Shown here in pieces: positions 45,202 to 56,040 of a DNA stretch of 64,000 bases. The stretch comes from Nephrocerus scutellatus (Eukaryota; Arthropoda; Insecta; Diptera; Pipunculidae), in assembly GCA_947095585.1 (NCBI GenBank), contig OX352762.1, positions 42,332,537 through 42,396,536 of the forward strand, in the 5' to 3' direction. A program made the translations under genes and the position numbers. A model generated the notes under the pieces. It was not told where the DNA came from, did not search any database, and worked only from the letters and a program-made list of their open reading frames with translations. The first letter of the stretch is position 1. Every line of letters starts with the position of its first letter.

Positions 45202-46670
45202 TTAGTATAAAAAAAATATATTTTTAATATATCCGTCCGTGTTTATGTCCCACAGACAACACGATCTTTGTTTTCTTTTCTTTCGTCCCGGACAGATGTT
45301 GTCACGCTCAAAACCCACGGCCGTGTCTTCGATACAGCCTACCCTGCTCTTTTTTTGCCTTACAGTATCCTGGATTACAGAAACTAGAGGAAAATTCTGG
45401 TGTCTTGCAGGACGCTTCCGATTTTTGGATGTTAAAAATGTCTCTGAAGATGTTCCTGGATCTGGAAATCTGATGTTAGTTGGTGTTCCTGGAGCAGATC
45501 CGTAACAAGGTCCGCCATGTTTTTTTTTTAAATGAACTTTACCTGCTTTGCACAGGTTTATTGTCAAACCATGTCACCAAACTCAATTGCACTTCATCAA
45601 TTATCGCTACTTTCTCTACCATACTTCCACGTCCTTCTTTCTTTAGTTCTTTTTCTGATGGCATTTTTGAATTGGGAACTCGGTTTAATCTCACTGTACC
45701 TAAAAGTAAGAGTCCATTTTTGAAGAGATAAACTTGAGGATTGGGGCTATTGGAACAATTATCAAAGAAAATTTTATGATTCATATGTTTAACTACTGTT
45801 AAAGTGAGCCTTGTAACTACATTTCCGATAACACCTAAATCAGGTGCACCTTGAGGAAAAGTGTTGCTCTGGTCACCAGCAAATATGTCAAATTCGTATT
45901 TGAACCCGGACACACCACTTAGGACCAGATTTTTATAACCCCACTTATGAGGTTTGGCTGGGTTGTATTGCTTGAGTTCATATCGGCACTTAGTAGGTAA
46001 AATTTGCTCATCAATTCCTAGGAACTCCTCCTTTGGAACCAACAACAACTGTTCCGTTATTTTGTTTAGAAGTGGTCTTACCTTGAAAAGCTTGTCGTAT
46101 CCTGCTGTACCAAAGGGCTTAAAGTCATTGTTGTCATTGAAATGCAGGAACCTTTTTATCGTTTCCCATCTGTTGCAGGTCATTGTCTCATAAATTTCAC
46201 GCTAGCCTATAGATTTACTCCAGTAGTGTCTTGAAGCCGGAAGCTTAACTAAGGACATGAAGATTAAAATGCCAATGAATTGCTCAGAAAAACAAAAACA
46301 AGAAAAAATCTTAAGGTGTCTTTAACGTTTTTACAAATGGTGAAAAATCAGCACGTCCTTTGAATTCAAATTTTTATTTCATCGTATGATTCCAAATTTT
46401 TCTTTCTCCAGATAAAGTTTTTTTTTCAAACCTAAGTTTTTTGGTTTCGAGATCGTCGCAACATTCTCATTTTCAGGCTCGGATTCTGTATCATTTTCAG
46501 GCACTGTTAGGCAGTCACTATAAGACCCCTAATGGTTTTGCGAGGGTTCGTATTCCTTATCGGAGTCTGGAGCTAGTTCGTCATCGCTCAAAGATCCATC
46601 TCCAGGAATAAGCTGATTACTTCTATGCTTACCATAAAAACTGTTCCAATACTTTTTGTGTAACAAAAAA
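45202..46670 (-). pseudogene. piggyBac transposase, broken
   Basis: A cut-and-paste transposase of the piggyBac family. The acidic N-terminal part (GDGSLSDDELAPDSDKEYEP) lies near 46600 and is followed by stops. FSEQFIGILIF and KLPASRHYW lie near 46250. The best frame (45539-46183) carries FLHFNDN, the first catalytic Asp region GIDEQILPTKCR, PAKPHKWGYKN, the second Asp region IFFDNCSNSP, and VTWFDNKPV. The third catalytic region, usually with GGVD, is absent, and only an out-of-frame C-terminal remnant (45202-45567) follows. The gene is dead through stops, shifts and a deletion. Confidence 0.88.
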
Positions 46671-47115
46671 CAAGTGTTTGTTCTTTACGCGAGTACAAAC
46701 ACACATTAACCAAATGAACGAAAAATAACCTTTAATGATCAAACTAATCAAACGAGTATTAGCAATATTTTTTTTGAACAAAAAAATACATTAATATTAT
46801 AGAAAATTAAATATTTTAACCAAAATGTATTTTTAAACTGATTGTTCTTACCGATTGAATACAATTATTTGCACTTATAATCAAACTTTTTTCCCACTTT
46901 ATATTTTCAATGCACATGCGCGAGGAACTGAAGTACAAATGAGAAAATCGCAGACAGCCGTTATCTGGCAAATATGAAAAGTACCGTTTTGTGTTGTAGG
47001 AGATACAAACAAAGTGATCATGGTGTGTTTTAATCATTTCGAATGTGATGTATTGAAGAAAATACTTTATTATTGCGAACAGCCATATATGGCTTCGTAT
47101 ACGGTAGAGGGTTAA
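46671..47115 (-). mobile_element. piggyBac 5' region and terminus
   Basis: On the minus strand the element begins TTAA then CCCTCTACCGTATACGAAG. TTAA is the target site used by piggyBac elements. A near-palindrome, TACGAAGCCATATATGGC, lies just inside. A matching opposite end was not found left of the transposase, so the element is probably truncated at its 3' side. Confidence 0.7.
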
Positions 47116-47397
47116 CAAATTTCCGGACCCAAATAAGGCCTTGGCAACAATGCATTTTTGTGATAAATTCGATATGCTCTTCGATGCTTTAAATACTAAA
47201 AAAAACAATTTTATTGAAAATTATAAGTATAATGTTAATAGTGCTGCAATGAAAAACAAATATCTTGTTAATAAAAGACGCAATAAATTAATATAAATAA
47301 TTATTGTTGACTACAACGGAAAGACTAATAAATTGAAACATACAGTGTACTATATATCAAAATATTTTTATCAACAATTAAATTTTCAACATTCCCA
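47116..47397 (-). repeat. Dispersed repeat, copy 2 (uninterrupted)
   Basis: Bases 47255-47390 match 18939-19237 in inverted orientation, without the two insertions seen there. The sequence CAGTGTACTATATATCAAAA holds the empty target of the 118 bp MITE. No gene is visible. Confidence 0.82.
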
Positions 47398-49800
47398 CTA
47401 ATTGTTGTTTAAATGTTTAATTTCAAAGGATAAAACATTTTCCTTGAATTTTCTTGTTGGCAATGGTTTAGTTAGAGCTCTACAGGCCTCCGTAATTGCT
47501 AGAATCTCTGCCTGAAAGATGCTAGCCGAATCGGGTAGCTTTAATGACCTTGACAGATTTAGATCATCCGAGAAGATACCTGCACCGACTCCGTCCTTCA
47601 TCTTGGATCCGTCAGTGAATATTGTTGCGTCATATTGCCTCAACGCTGAACGAGGAGTTGAAGCTAAATTTAGTGATGCAGTAATCAGTAGATGATGGTA
47701 TCATTCCTTCAGGTACTGTCTGCAGTATATTGCAGTGTCCGTATGGTCTAGTAGAAAACTACCCAGACTCTCTGAGTCGCACTGCACTGCACGTCGCAAC
47801 ATACTTGAGAAATATGTCGGAAGGTAATAGGTGAAACATGGTGTTAAGGTCCTCGGTCGGGCAAGACCGTAGAGCTCCTGAAATGCCTACTGCTGCTGAT
47901 CGCTGCAACCTGCTGAGTTTGGTGGCGTTATACTTCTTCATCATCGCTGGCCACCAAACCAGCGATCTTCCTATCCAAGATCACTCCGAGATATTTGGCG
48001 CTGGGGGTGAGGCTGGGACTTTTTCCATTGAGTTTTGGAAGGATAAAAGCCGGTATCTTGGATTTAGTGGTGAACAAAACCATTTCGGTCTTCCAAGGGT
48101 TGACTCCAAGGCCACAGCTTGTTGCCCAGGAGCTGACTCTACCCAGGGCCCTTTCCATGACTTCACTGATCACAGAAAGGTATTGGCCTGATAAGAGTAT
48201 CACCACGTCATCTGCATACGCAACTACCTTCGTTCTATCCTCTTCGCTCCAGCGACATGTGTAGATGTATACCATCTAGGCCAGGAGGCTTATAGGCCGA
48301 AAAACTTCTTAAAGCTCAGGAAGCCTTTTCCCGGGTAATGATGTTATCCACTACATCACGAGAGACCGGATACTCAGCATGCAGCCTTTCTAAGTTATAT
48401 GCGCATTGATAGCTGTTGGGAAAATGTGTATTTATGAGAATATCCATGGATTCTGTCGCAGATGCCGTCCAGCCACCGTCATCTTTCTTGATGAAAGTCA
48501 GACAGGTGCTCTCTTTCGCCAGAATCTTGCAAATTCTAGCGGAGTACTTGGTAGTTTCAATTGATTGACAAAAGTCCATCCAAGAGCGTCGCTCGGCTTC
48601 TTTGATGGCCTTCTTGTACCTTCTTAGGCAGTCTTTATAAGGCTGGTAATATCGATTACCTCTTCCCAACCATTGAACCTCTCCAAACTGGGGGAGGTCA
48701 ATGTTGGAGTATTACCAGAGTTACAAATGCTGAGATTACAGCTAATAATAAAATCGAAAAGAGACTCACCCCGTTCATTGTCCTCCGAGCTGCCCCAGAT
48801 GTAATGTCTGGCATTGGAGTCGTTTCATCGTTTGACTTTATTAGCTTTACGATTTCTTCTGGTGGGGTTGGGCGGTCATGCGGAAAATACGCCGGGGACA
48901 CAAAAAGGTGTCGCCCTCCCGCTTCCTCTACCCTGACAACAGTTAGGTCTGCAGAGCTGAAATTTGGACAAAGGAAAGCGTTAATGTGTTTTTTCACTAA
49001 AACACAAGATCGTGGCTTACCGTTATCTTTTTTATAAAAGTGATTGTAATCCCTCGTATTTAGACCCTTGACGTCAGTACCTCTGACCCAAGGTTCTTGT
49101 ACAAGGACGATGTCTAAGTGCTCCTTGCACAGGAAGATCTGCAGATTATCAGAGGCACATTTCGAGTGCTTGAGGTTAATCTGCAGTAACCTAGACATCG
49201 CCACTATTGGGTTGATGTAGAGCGACCTGCCACCAAAGGATCTATACTTAGATCCTCTAGTAGTCTGGAGGCCGTATCTTCTTCCAGGTCATCTTCCTCA
49301 GAGGACTGCCGGAAGACCTTAAGACCTGCCTGACGCCAAACCTAAGCTTAAAGCCAGCTTTCTCAATAAGTCTCAGACACTCCTCATTGATCAGGAGTAC
49401 CAGGCCGGGATAAGCTTAATTTCACTTGCCAAGAAAGTCCAATGACGGCTGGTCCTCGCATTTCAAAATCCTGAAACCCCTAAGGACAACGGAGCAGTCA
49501 AAAGAGACTGGTGGACCCTTTGCTGCGGTGATAAAGTGATCCATCACCAATTCAGACAGTCGGGCCTCAATGTCACCCCTTTTGTCCAAGATTGGTGTGC
49601 CACTATATGACAGCTCGTCGATCAGCGCCACATTCAAGTGACTGATGGCCACCTCTTTGTAGGAAGGTCTGACCTTAGCCTTCTCAACGGAGGAAGCCGC
49701 GGTCTCCTTGACCTTCTTTACTGCAGCCGCCTTATTCTTAGCAATCTTGCTTAGATAAAAAAAACTGTAAATTTGCAACACTTTTAACACTGCAGGACTT
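47398..49800 (-). pseudogene. Non-LTR retrotransposon (LOA/R1-type), decayed
   Basis: In the minus direction: an ORF1 remnant (49422-49790), then an endonuclease start (LLQINLKHSKCASDNLQIFL, LVQEPWVRG) at 48698-49204. Its later part, IWGSS..NERGESLFDFI, continues in a shifted frame. A linker follows (48316-48669), then the reverse transcriptase start PPGLDGI, which jumps directly to the catalytic box YADD at 48207-48218, so most of the RT core is deleted. GVNPWKTE and a partial RNase H (IFTDGSKMKDGVGAG) finish the copy at about 47398. Stops and deletions make it inactive. The RNase H domain fits the LOA or R1 neighbourhood. Confidence 0.85.
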
Positions 49801-50227
49801 TTATACTACGAACATCAACACTTTCTCCTTGTGTATAAATTAATAATTTTCAAAATTTCAAAAATTATTCTCGAAATTGACTGCAACTCCTGCTATCAAG
49901 TCAAACAGAAGGAAGCATTAGCGAACACAGCCGCGCGAGTATATAGCAGGTAGTCAACAAATTTCAAGATCAGCTATACAGAAGTGCGAATAAGAAAAAG
50001 AGATATCACCAGCGAAAAAAGAATTTAATTCGAAATCAGCGCACACACTTAAAAACATCTTATTTTGCTAAATGCTTGCCGAAAAAGAAGCGTAGGCGTA
50101 GGGTCCATACATCCTGTTTAATCCGGATTTGTCCTGTTTTTTTTATCAGTCGTCCCGGTTTTATTAAAAGTCCTGGTTTGTCCTGTTTTTTACGTAACGT
50201 CCTGTTTTTAATCATTTTTTTCGTGTT
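49801..50227. other. Leader of the non-LTR element and spacer
   Basis: No long frame. The phrase GTCCTGTTTTTT recurs several times between 50130 and 50210 and once near 51860, suggesting a short dispersed repeat. Confidence 0.45.
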
Positions 50228-50394
50228 TTCGTATTCGTATTATCGTTTGGTGGGTATTTATTCGCTTGATGCTTGACGGGCAAATGAATTCGTATTTTCG
50301 TTTGGTGGGTATTTATTCGCTTGATGGCAAATGAATTCGTATTTTAGTTTGGTGGCTATTTATTCGCTTGATGCTTAACGGGCAAATATATACA
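50228..50394 (+). repeat. Minisatellite, about 3 copies of 50-60 bp
   Basis: Copies contain TCGTTTGGTGGGTATTTATT and CGCTTGATG, followed by GGCAAAT. One copy lacks a short middle part. Confidence 0.85.
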
Positions 50395-50690
50395 CTTAAA
50401 TGCTTCTCGAGCTGCCCGGCATATCTTTTGTGGAAGGAGTCCTCGAGTGCCTGACAGCTCCCTACAACATCGACCGGTTTTCGCGCCGATGTGACCTGCA
50501 GCCCCAGGTGTGCAAGTTGGCGAGACCTAGGTCAACAACCTCTCGACCCCTGAGGTTTTGCTAAGAGTTTCCGAGGTTCGATAAGGTCCCCCCTGGATGA
50601 CCGGTGGAGTTTATCACCGAGCAACCTGGCAGACCGTCGTATCGACAACCTGAACTCCCAAAACAAAAAATCTATTAATAAAATAATTTA
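50395..50690 (+). other. GC-rich block with short unassigned frame
   Basis: The base composition is clearly richer in G and C than its neighbours. An ATG at 50400 opens a 59-codon frame beginning MLLELPGISFVEGVLECLTA. I do not recognise it. The composition suggests a fragment of coding or leader sequence from an element with different codon use. Confidence 0.4.
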
Positions 50691-51299
50691 AAAATATAAA
50701 AAAGTATAAAAAAGTAAATAAAATTAAATAATTAAATATAATTATTAAAAAAACAACCCATAAAAATTTTCATCTAAATTCTCTAATCGCAGAAATTGAT
50801 ATGGGAGCCCCTCGATCCTGGGTCATTTTTTTTTATTGTAAAAGAAAATCATCGAAAGAGACATTTGACATCAGATGTCAAATTTGAAAATGTTTAGATC
50901 ATTTTATTCTAAGCACTTAGAGCATGCTCATCTCATACTCTGAGCAAATAAGAAATACGAGCATTTTTCTTGAGAACTCTTTGACTGCTCTGAAGTAATT
51001 TATGAAAACGCGAAATGACAGAATATTGTGAAAAGTTGTTGTTCTATCTGTAAGTTGATATCGACAACAACAAAAACGACATCAATAAAAATACAATTCA
51101 GTAAATAAGTACGTAAGTTGAATTAAGCATAAAACATTAATGTCTCGTTTCATTTGCTGAGTTCATTTGTGCGTGAGCTAAGATATTTCTCTCTCTCTCT
51201 CTCCACCGCCAAAACCATGCAGTCGACTGCGCAGCACACACCGCATACAGTCATTAAAGTACGACGGTATCTGATGCCACTATAAGAAATTAAAAAAAT
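50691..51299. other. AT-rich spacer, no gene seen
   Basis: Low-complexity A/T sequence near 50680-50760, ordinary AT-rich DNA, and a short CT microsatellite near 51188. Confidence 0.6.
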
Positions 51300-52160
51300 G
51301 TATAAGGGCCTTGCGGCCGAACCCGGGACCCGATCACTACCAAATTTTCGAAAAAGTATTGTTTATTGGGTATACACATGTGTGTAAAATTTGAAAAAAA
51401 TCGGGTAATTTTTATTTGAAATTTTTATGGGAGCCCCACGAACCAGGGGCCCGATCACTTCCAAATTTTAAAAGAAAGTATCGTCACTAGAAATACACAT
51501 GTGTACAAAATTTCAGAAAAATCGGGTTTTAGGAAGTGCGTTTGTATGGGAGCATTAAAAGAAAGTATCGTCACTAGAAATACACATGTGTACAAAATTT
51601 CAGAAAAATCGGGTTTTAGGAAGTGCGTTTGTATGGGAGCCCCCAGACCCCGGGGCCCGATCGCTTCAAAAATTTTACAAAAAGTGCGTATAAAATTTGA
51701 AGAAAATCGGGAACTTTTTTCATAAAATTTGTATGGGTGCCCCCCGACCCAGGGGCCCAGCCCTGACAACCGTTTTTTTTTTGTGAAAGGAAATACCGTT
51801 TGCGGGTATTTCGAAGGGGAAATTATTATTTTTTTTTTTTTTTTTTTTTTTGAAAATGTCCTGTTTTTTCTCTCTAGTGCCACCAAAGGAAAAGTTGATT
51901 ATTTATGCCGGAATTATCTAGCTATCCAGGAAATCATACAAATTTAATAAAAAAAGGACCAGATTTTCTTCAAACTTTATACACATATATATCTCCGATT
52001 AACAAAACTTTTTGTAAAAATTTGGAAGTGATCGGACCCCGGGGTCGGGGGCTCCCATACAAATTTTTTAATTATTTAAATGTACCCGATTTTCTTCAAA
52101 TTTAATGCACATATGTATCTCCGGTAGAGAATTTACAAGAAGAATTTAAATTTTTATGAG
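51300..52160. repeat. GC-rich degenerate minisatellite related to the macrosatellite
   Basis: Four to six degenerate copies of a motif combining GGGGCCCGATCACTTCCAAA, TACACATGTGTA and AAAAATCGGG with TATGGGAGCCCC. Most copies are in one orientation up to 51770, and the last (51955-52110) is in the other. The segment 51500-51640 includes an exact repetition of about 65-70 bases. The final part also shares AGAGAATTTACAAGA with the macrosatellite units. Confidence 0.82.
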
Positions 52161-52253
52161 CTGTTTTTTTTTGAGCTCAGTTGGATCAATGTGTGGAAAA
52201 CTTAGATTCAGGTACATTTTTACAACCTTGTTTTTTCATAATTCATAAAGAAT

Positions 52254-53498
52254 GTGATTACCTTCGAACTTACTCAACCGTCTGGACGGTTCTGTGATTT
52301 TATTCTAGACACAGGAGCTTCCAGATCAATTGTGAGTCCTGAAATGTCTGGAGAGCCAGTAAACAGAGTGCATCACTACAAGTTGAATACAGCTACAGGA
52401 GAGGCTGCAGCAGTTAAGGGTGAACGTTTGCAGTTGAGTTTGGAGGATTAAGGTTTAGACATCGGTTTATTGTTGCCCGAGTGGAAGATGAATACATATT
52501 AGGTCTGGACTTTATGATGGCGCACCAGATGTCACTTGATTTGAGAAAGCAAGTACTGAGATGGCGTAATGTGGAAGTTTCGCTCAGCATGACCGGCAAT
52601 CACAATGGTGGATCATTCAGGAAGTGTTGTGACCCCGAGTATAAATAAAATAGAAGACCGAAAATCCAAAAATGTTCAGTTGTTTCATGAATCACGGTCC
52701 AGCAGATGAAAGATCATTTGACAAGAGAGCAGCTAAGGGAAGGACAAGAGCAGGGCGATTCAATTGGTCCAGTAGTTCGATTGATGTAGCAAGGTGAAAG
52801 ACCGCAGTGGCACGAAATTGCAAGTCCGACAGTAAAAACTTACTGGAATCAATGGCAGTCATTGAGATGGACTACTATAGTAAGGCAATGGGAAACTGCC
52901 GATGGTCGGTATTACAAACGCACACAGTTTTTCACGATGCACAAAGTGGAACATTTGACGAATATTTTGGAATTAAGAGGACACTAGATGAAGTAAGAAG
53001 TCGATTCTTTTGGGTCAATTGTCGCAGATATGTTGAAAACTGGTCCCGAACGTGTGCGAAATGTGCTGCAATAAGAGAACTGCAACAAAAAGCTAGAGGG
53101 AAAACTGATCGTTACAAAATTGTAGCGCCAATAGTTGGGCTAGATGCAAAGGATTCCGATCGAAGACCAATGGTGATCAATGTTCATAGATCATTAAAGA
53201 ACAACGTCGTGAATGGTAACGAGGGAATGAAAACACAGAGTCACCTGCGTGCGAACTATGAAAAACTGCGGGAAGGAGACTTCGTTTTGCTATACAATTC
53301 CAAGACAAGACAAGGGAAATTACAGAAACCACAGCAAAGTTGGAAAGAACCCTACAAGAGGAACAACGACGCAGTATATCAGATTCAACAAAACCCTAGA
53401 TGTAAAATGAAAGTTGTTCACATCGACAGATTGACAAGGTGCAACATCAGAAGGAGTGCTGAATCTGTTCGAGACGAACATAGTTAAGGTGGGGGTAA
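52254..53498 (+). pseudogene. Gypsy-type element, protease and integrase ends only
   Basis: The first frame has a retropepsin site, FILDTGASRSIVSPEM. A shifted frame continues with EYILGLDFMMAHQMSLDL and VLRWRNVEV. From 52807 a frame of 226 codons has an integrase finger remnant (WVNCRRYVENWSRTCAKCAA) and an integrase tail (LREGDFVLLYN, KMKVVHIDRL). Reverse transcriptase, RNase H and the integrase catalytic core between them are deleted. A polypurine stretch, AAGGTGGGGGTAA, precedes the LTR. The copy cannot be autonomous. Confidence 0.88.
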
Positions 53499-53967
53499 TG
53501 TTAGTAAAAGTAGTTAGTAGCGCATATAATAGAATTAGAATACTAAGATAAATCGCAATGTTAATACTGCATACTAAAAATAAACACTTTTTTGTAGCAT
53601 ACTTTTAGGCTTTTAAGTGATAAGGCTACAATTTTCTGGTATTTTCTCGATATTTCTGTCTATAAGATTGGAAGTTTCTGGAAGCTTTTCAATGAAAATA
53701 AAAGGTAGCGTTCACTGCGGAGAATTCATGAGTTAATTGGAATTTAACCAGTGAAGTTGTAAACGTTTTTGCAAAGTGATTAAGCTACTACTTAAGAGAT
53801 TTATTGGATTTATTGTAAAGTACAAGTATTATAAGTGTTCTTGTGTACATTTAAAGTTATCACCAGTGTAAATTGTGAACTTGTATTATTATTACTGTTT
53901 GTGAATTAAAGTTGTTATTTGTAAATTAATAAACTTGTGTTGTGTTTTATTAGCAAAATCCTTTACA
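53499..53967 (+). repeat. 3' LTR of the deleted gypsy element
   Basis: Starts TGTTAGTAAAAG after the polypurine stretch and ends CCTTTACA. It shares several blocks with the sequence at about 54415-54697, such as AAGGCTACAATTTTCTGG and AAAGTACAAGTATTATAAG. The position matching the TATA box in the other LTR reads AAAATAAAAG here. Confidence 0.8.
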
Positions 53968-54394
53968 AACTCGAAAGCCTGAATTTCGAAAAAATATACT
54001 TATATTTATTATACATTAAATTTTTTTGTAAGGATATTTCATCGAACATATGTATAACTTCGCGATCTTTATGTGATAATGTTGCAGTTGTTTTTTGAAT
54101 TTCATTAAACACATTAATGTCCATACCAGATTGCAAACTTTTTATTTTAATCCACCTATGGAGAGATAAAGTGGGTGACAAAAATTAATATTTAGCTGGA
54201 AGCTGGAGCTTCCGAGATAGAGTCAGTTTTCCCAATATTTTGCAGTTAGGCGCGACTAGGGGGTAACTGAAATCTTGATGCGGATGTGATCTTACTTAAA
54301 CTAAAGAGTATAGAGATATCAAGAGGAACGAAGTAGAAAAAAATGTGATCAAACCGGTTTGACCGGTTTATTTTTAGAAGATGACTCATTACAT
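53968..54394. other. Spacer between two related LTRs
   Basis: No gene. Bases about 54303-54339 repeat a 36-base stretch of the macrosatellite (about 4901-4936; AGAGATATCAAGAGGAACGA) with one difference, and ACCGGTTTG also recurs nearby. Confidence 0.65.
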
Positions 54395-54712
54395 ATAAGT
54401 ATGGTAAGTTGTAAATAAGTGAATAAGGCTACAATTTTCTGGTCTTTTCTGGATATTTCTGTCTATAAGATTGAAAGTTTCTAGAAGCTTTTGATTGAGT
54501 ATAAATAGAGGCGTTATGCTGAAGTAAATTAGTTGTGTAGAATTTAACCCGTCAAGTTATAAAAGTTCTTACAAAGTGATAAAGCTACCACCCAAGAGAA
54601 TTATTGTAAAGTACAAGTATTATAAGTGTTTTTGTGTTCATTTAAAAGTTTTCCAGTATAACATTGTGAACTTGTGTTGGTTTTACTGATTTTTACAAAC
54701 TGAAATTTTACA
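54395..54712 (+). repeat. 5' LTR (partial or diverged) of a second gypsy element
   Basis: Related to the LTR at 53499-53967 over about 280 bases and ending TTTTACA. Its left end is not clear. It directly precedes a Gag start, so it acts as the 5' LTR of the next element. Confidence 0.72.
54500..54508 (+). promoter_or_regulatory. TATA box in LTR
   Basis: TATAAATAG lies about 240 bases upstream of the Gag start at 54737, in a suitable place for LTR-driven transcription. Confidence 0.65.
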
Positions 54713-54736
54713 AACCGATAAACAGTAAATAATAAA

Positions 54737-55915
54737 ATGAAAAGTGCAGTGAACATTAAATCCTATAGTTCCCAGGAGCTTAAAGAAGAGCTTGGAAGGC
54801 GAGGTCTAAACAATGCCGGAAATAATCAGGAGTTATAACTCCGATTGCAGCAAGTCGTTAAAGGGCAAAAGCAGCAAGCTGGTGAAGTATTTTAAATTGA
54901 GAAGGAGTTAGTCGAGCGAAAATTGTCCACTTCGGAAGAAAAGGGAGGTGTGCCAAACATGGAGGCGATATTGCAAGTTCTAATGCAACAAATAAATATC
55001 AAGTTTGACCAGCAGAGAGAACGAATGCAGCGGCAAAGTGAACAAAGTGAAGAGTTAAGAAAGGATTTGAATTCTCAACTGCAGCAGCAAACTCAACAAT
55101 CGCAGCAACAGAATGAAGAGATTAAAAAAGAGTTGATTCAGCAAAAGCAAGAATCGCAGCAGCAATCGCAGCAACAGAGTCAGGAGAACAAACAGATTAA
55201 TCTATAATTGAGTTCCAAGCTAAGTGATAAGTTGGAACAGCAAAGCTCAAAGCTGAATCGACAAAATCAACAGCAGAGCCAAGAACTGAAGCTGGAAAAA
55301 TTCAATCCACAAAAGCAGGAATTGAATTCCAAATTCGACCAGCAAAATGAAAAGCTATATGTCATTCAAGAAAGGCTAAGAGGTACATTTAGCGGAATTC
55401 AAGAAACGCTAAAAGGTAAAATAAATGAAGTTCAAGCAACATTTCAAGAAGAAGTGAAAACCCTCGAGACAAACATTACTGGAAAAGTGAGTGGCCTGGA
55501 AGGAAAAATTAAAGAGTTTGAGACCCGGTTGGATAGTCGTACCCAATTTGTCAGGGAAAGCCCTCAACAAAACAGTCCCAGAGTCATTCCAGAATCTTCT
55601 AGCAACCAGAAAGGAATATTGAAGCGCCCTGCGTTCGATGGCGATACAGCTTTTGAAAATTTGAATTCCAGTTTGGAGCGGCGGTACAACACAATGCATG
55701 GGGCGCTGAATAGCAACTAAATTCTCTACTGGCGTTGAGGGGCAATGCGGCTGATGTATTGCAAATGATTCCAAATGCCGAGATGAGTTCAGGAAGAATC
55801 TTGAAAGAGTTGGACTTACGTTATGGACAGTCTCACACAAATGAGCTAAGCAAAATACAGTTCCAGATAAAGAAACAACAGTGAGGAGAACGACTTCAAG
55901 AATTAGAATGGGTCG
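54737..55915 (+). pseudogene. Gypsy-type Gag, broken
   Basis: The ATG at 54737 opens a SAP-like start (SSQELKEELGRRGLNNAG) that stops near 54837. The reading frame then resumes at 54923 and 55208 with a very Gln-rich coiled-coil region (RKDLNSQLQQQTQQSQQQNE) and later ETNITGKVSGLEGKIKEFET. ILKRPAFDGDTAFE marks the start of the capsid-type domain, followed in a shifted frame by LALRGNAADVLQMIP near 55740. Several stops and a shift kill it. The copy is cut off near 55915, where a non-LTR element begins. Confidence 0.82.
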
Positions 55916-56040
55916 AGATAAAACCTGGGAAAGCTGGGCTTCTCGGAATCCTCCTCCTAAGATCATGCAACGAAAACGCGCAACACATAGCCTCTCTCGC
56001 TGCAAGACCGTTGAACGGTGCAATCTACCCACCTAAACGA

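Noticed and set aside
48698..48790. Hydrophobic C-terminal segment of the minus-strand endonuclease frame (membrane protein?)
   Set aside because: It arises from a frameshift. The other frame reads IWGSS and NERGESLFDFI, which is endonuclease sequence.
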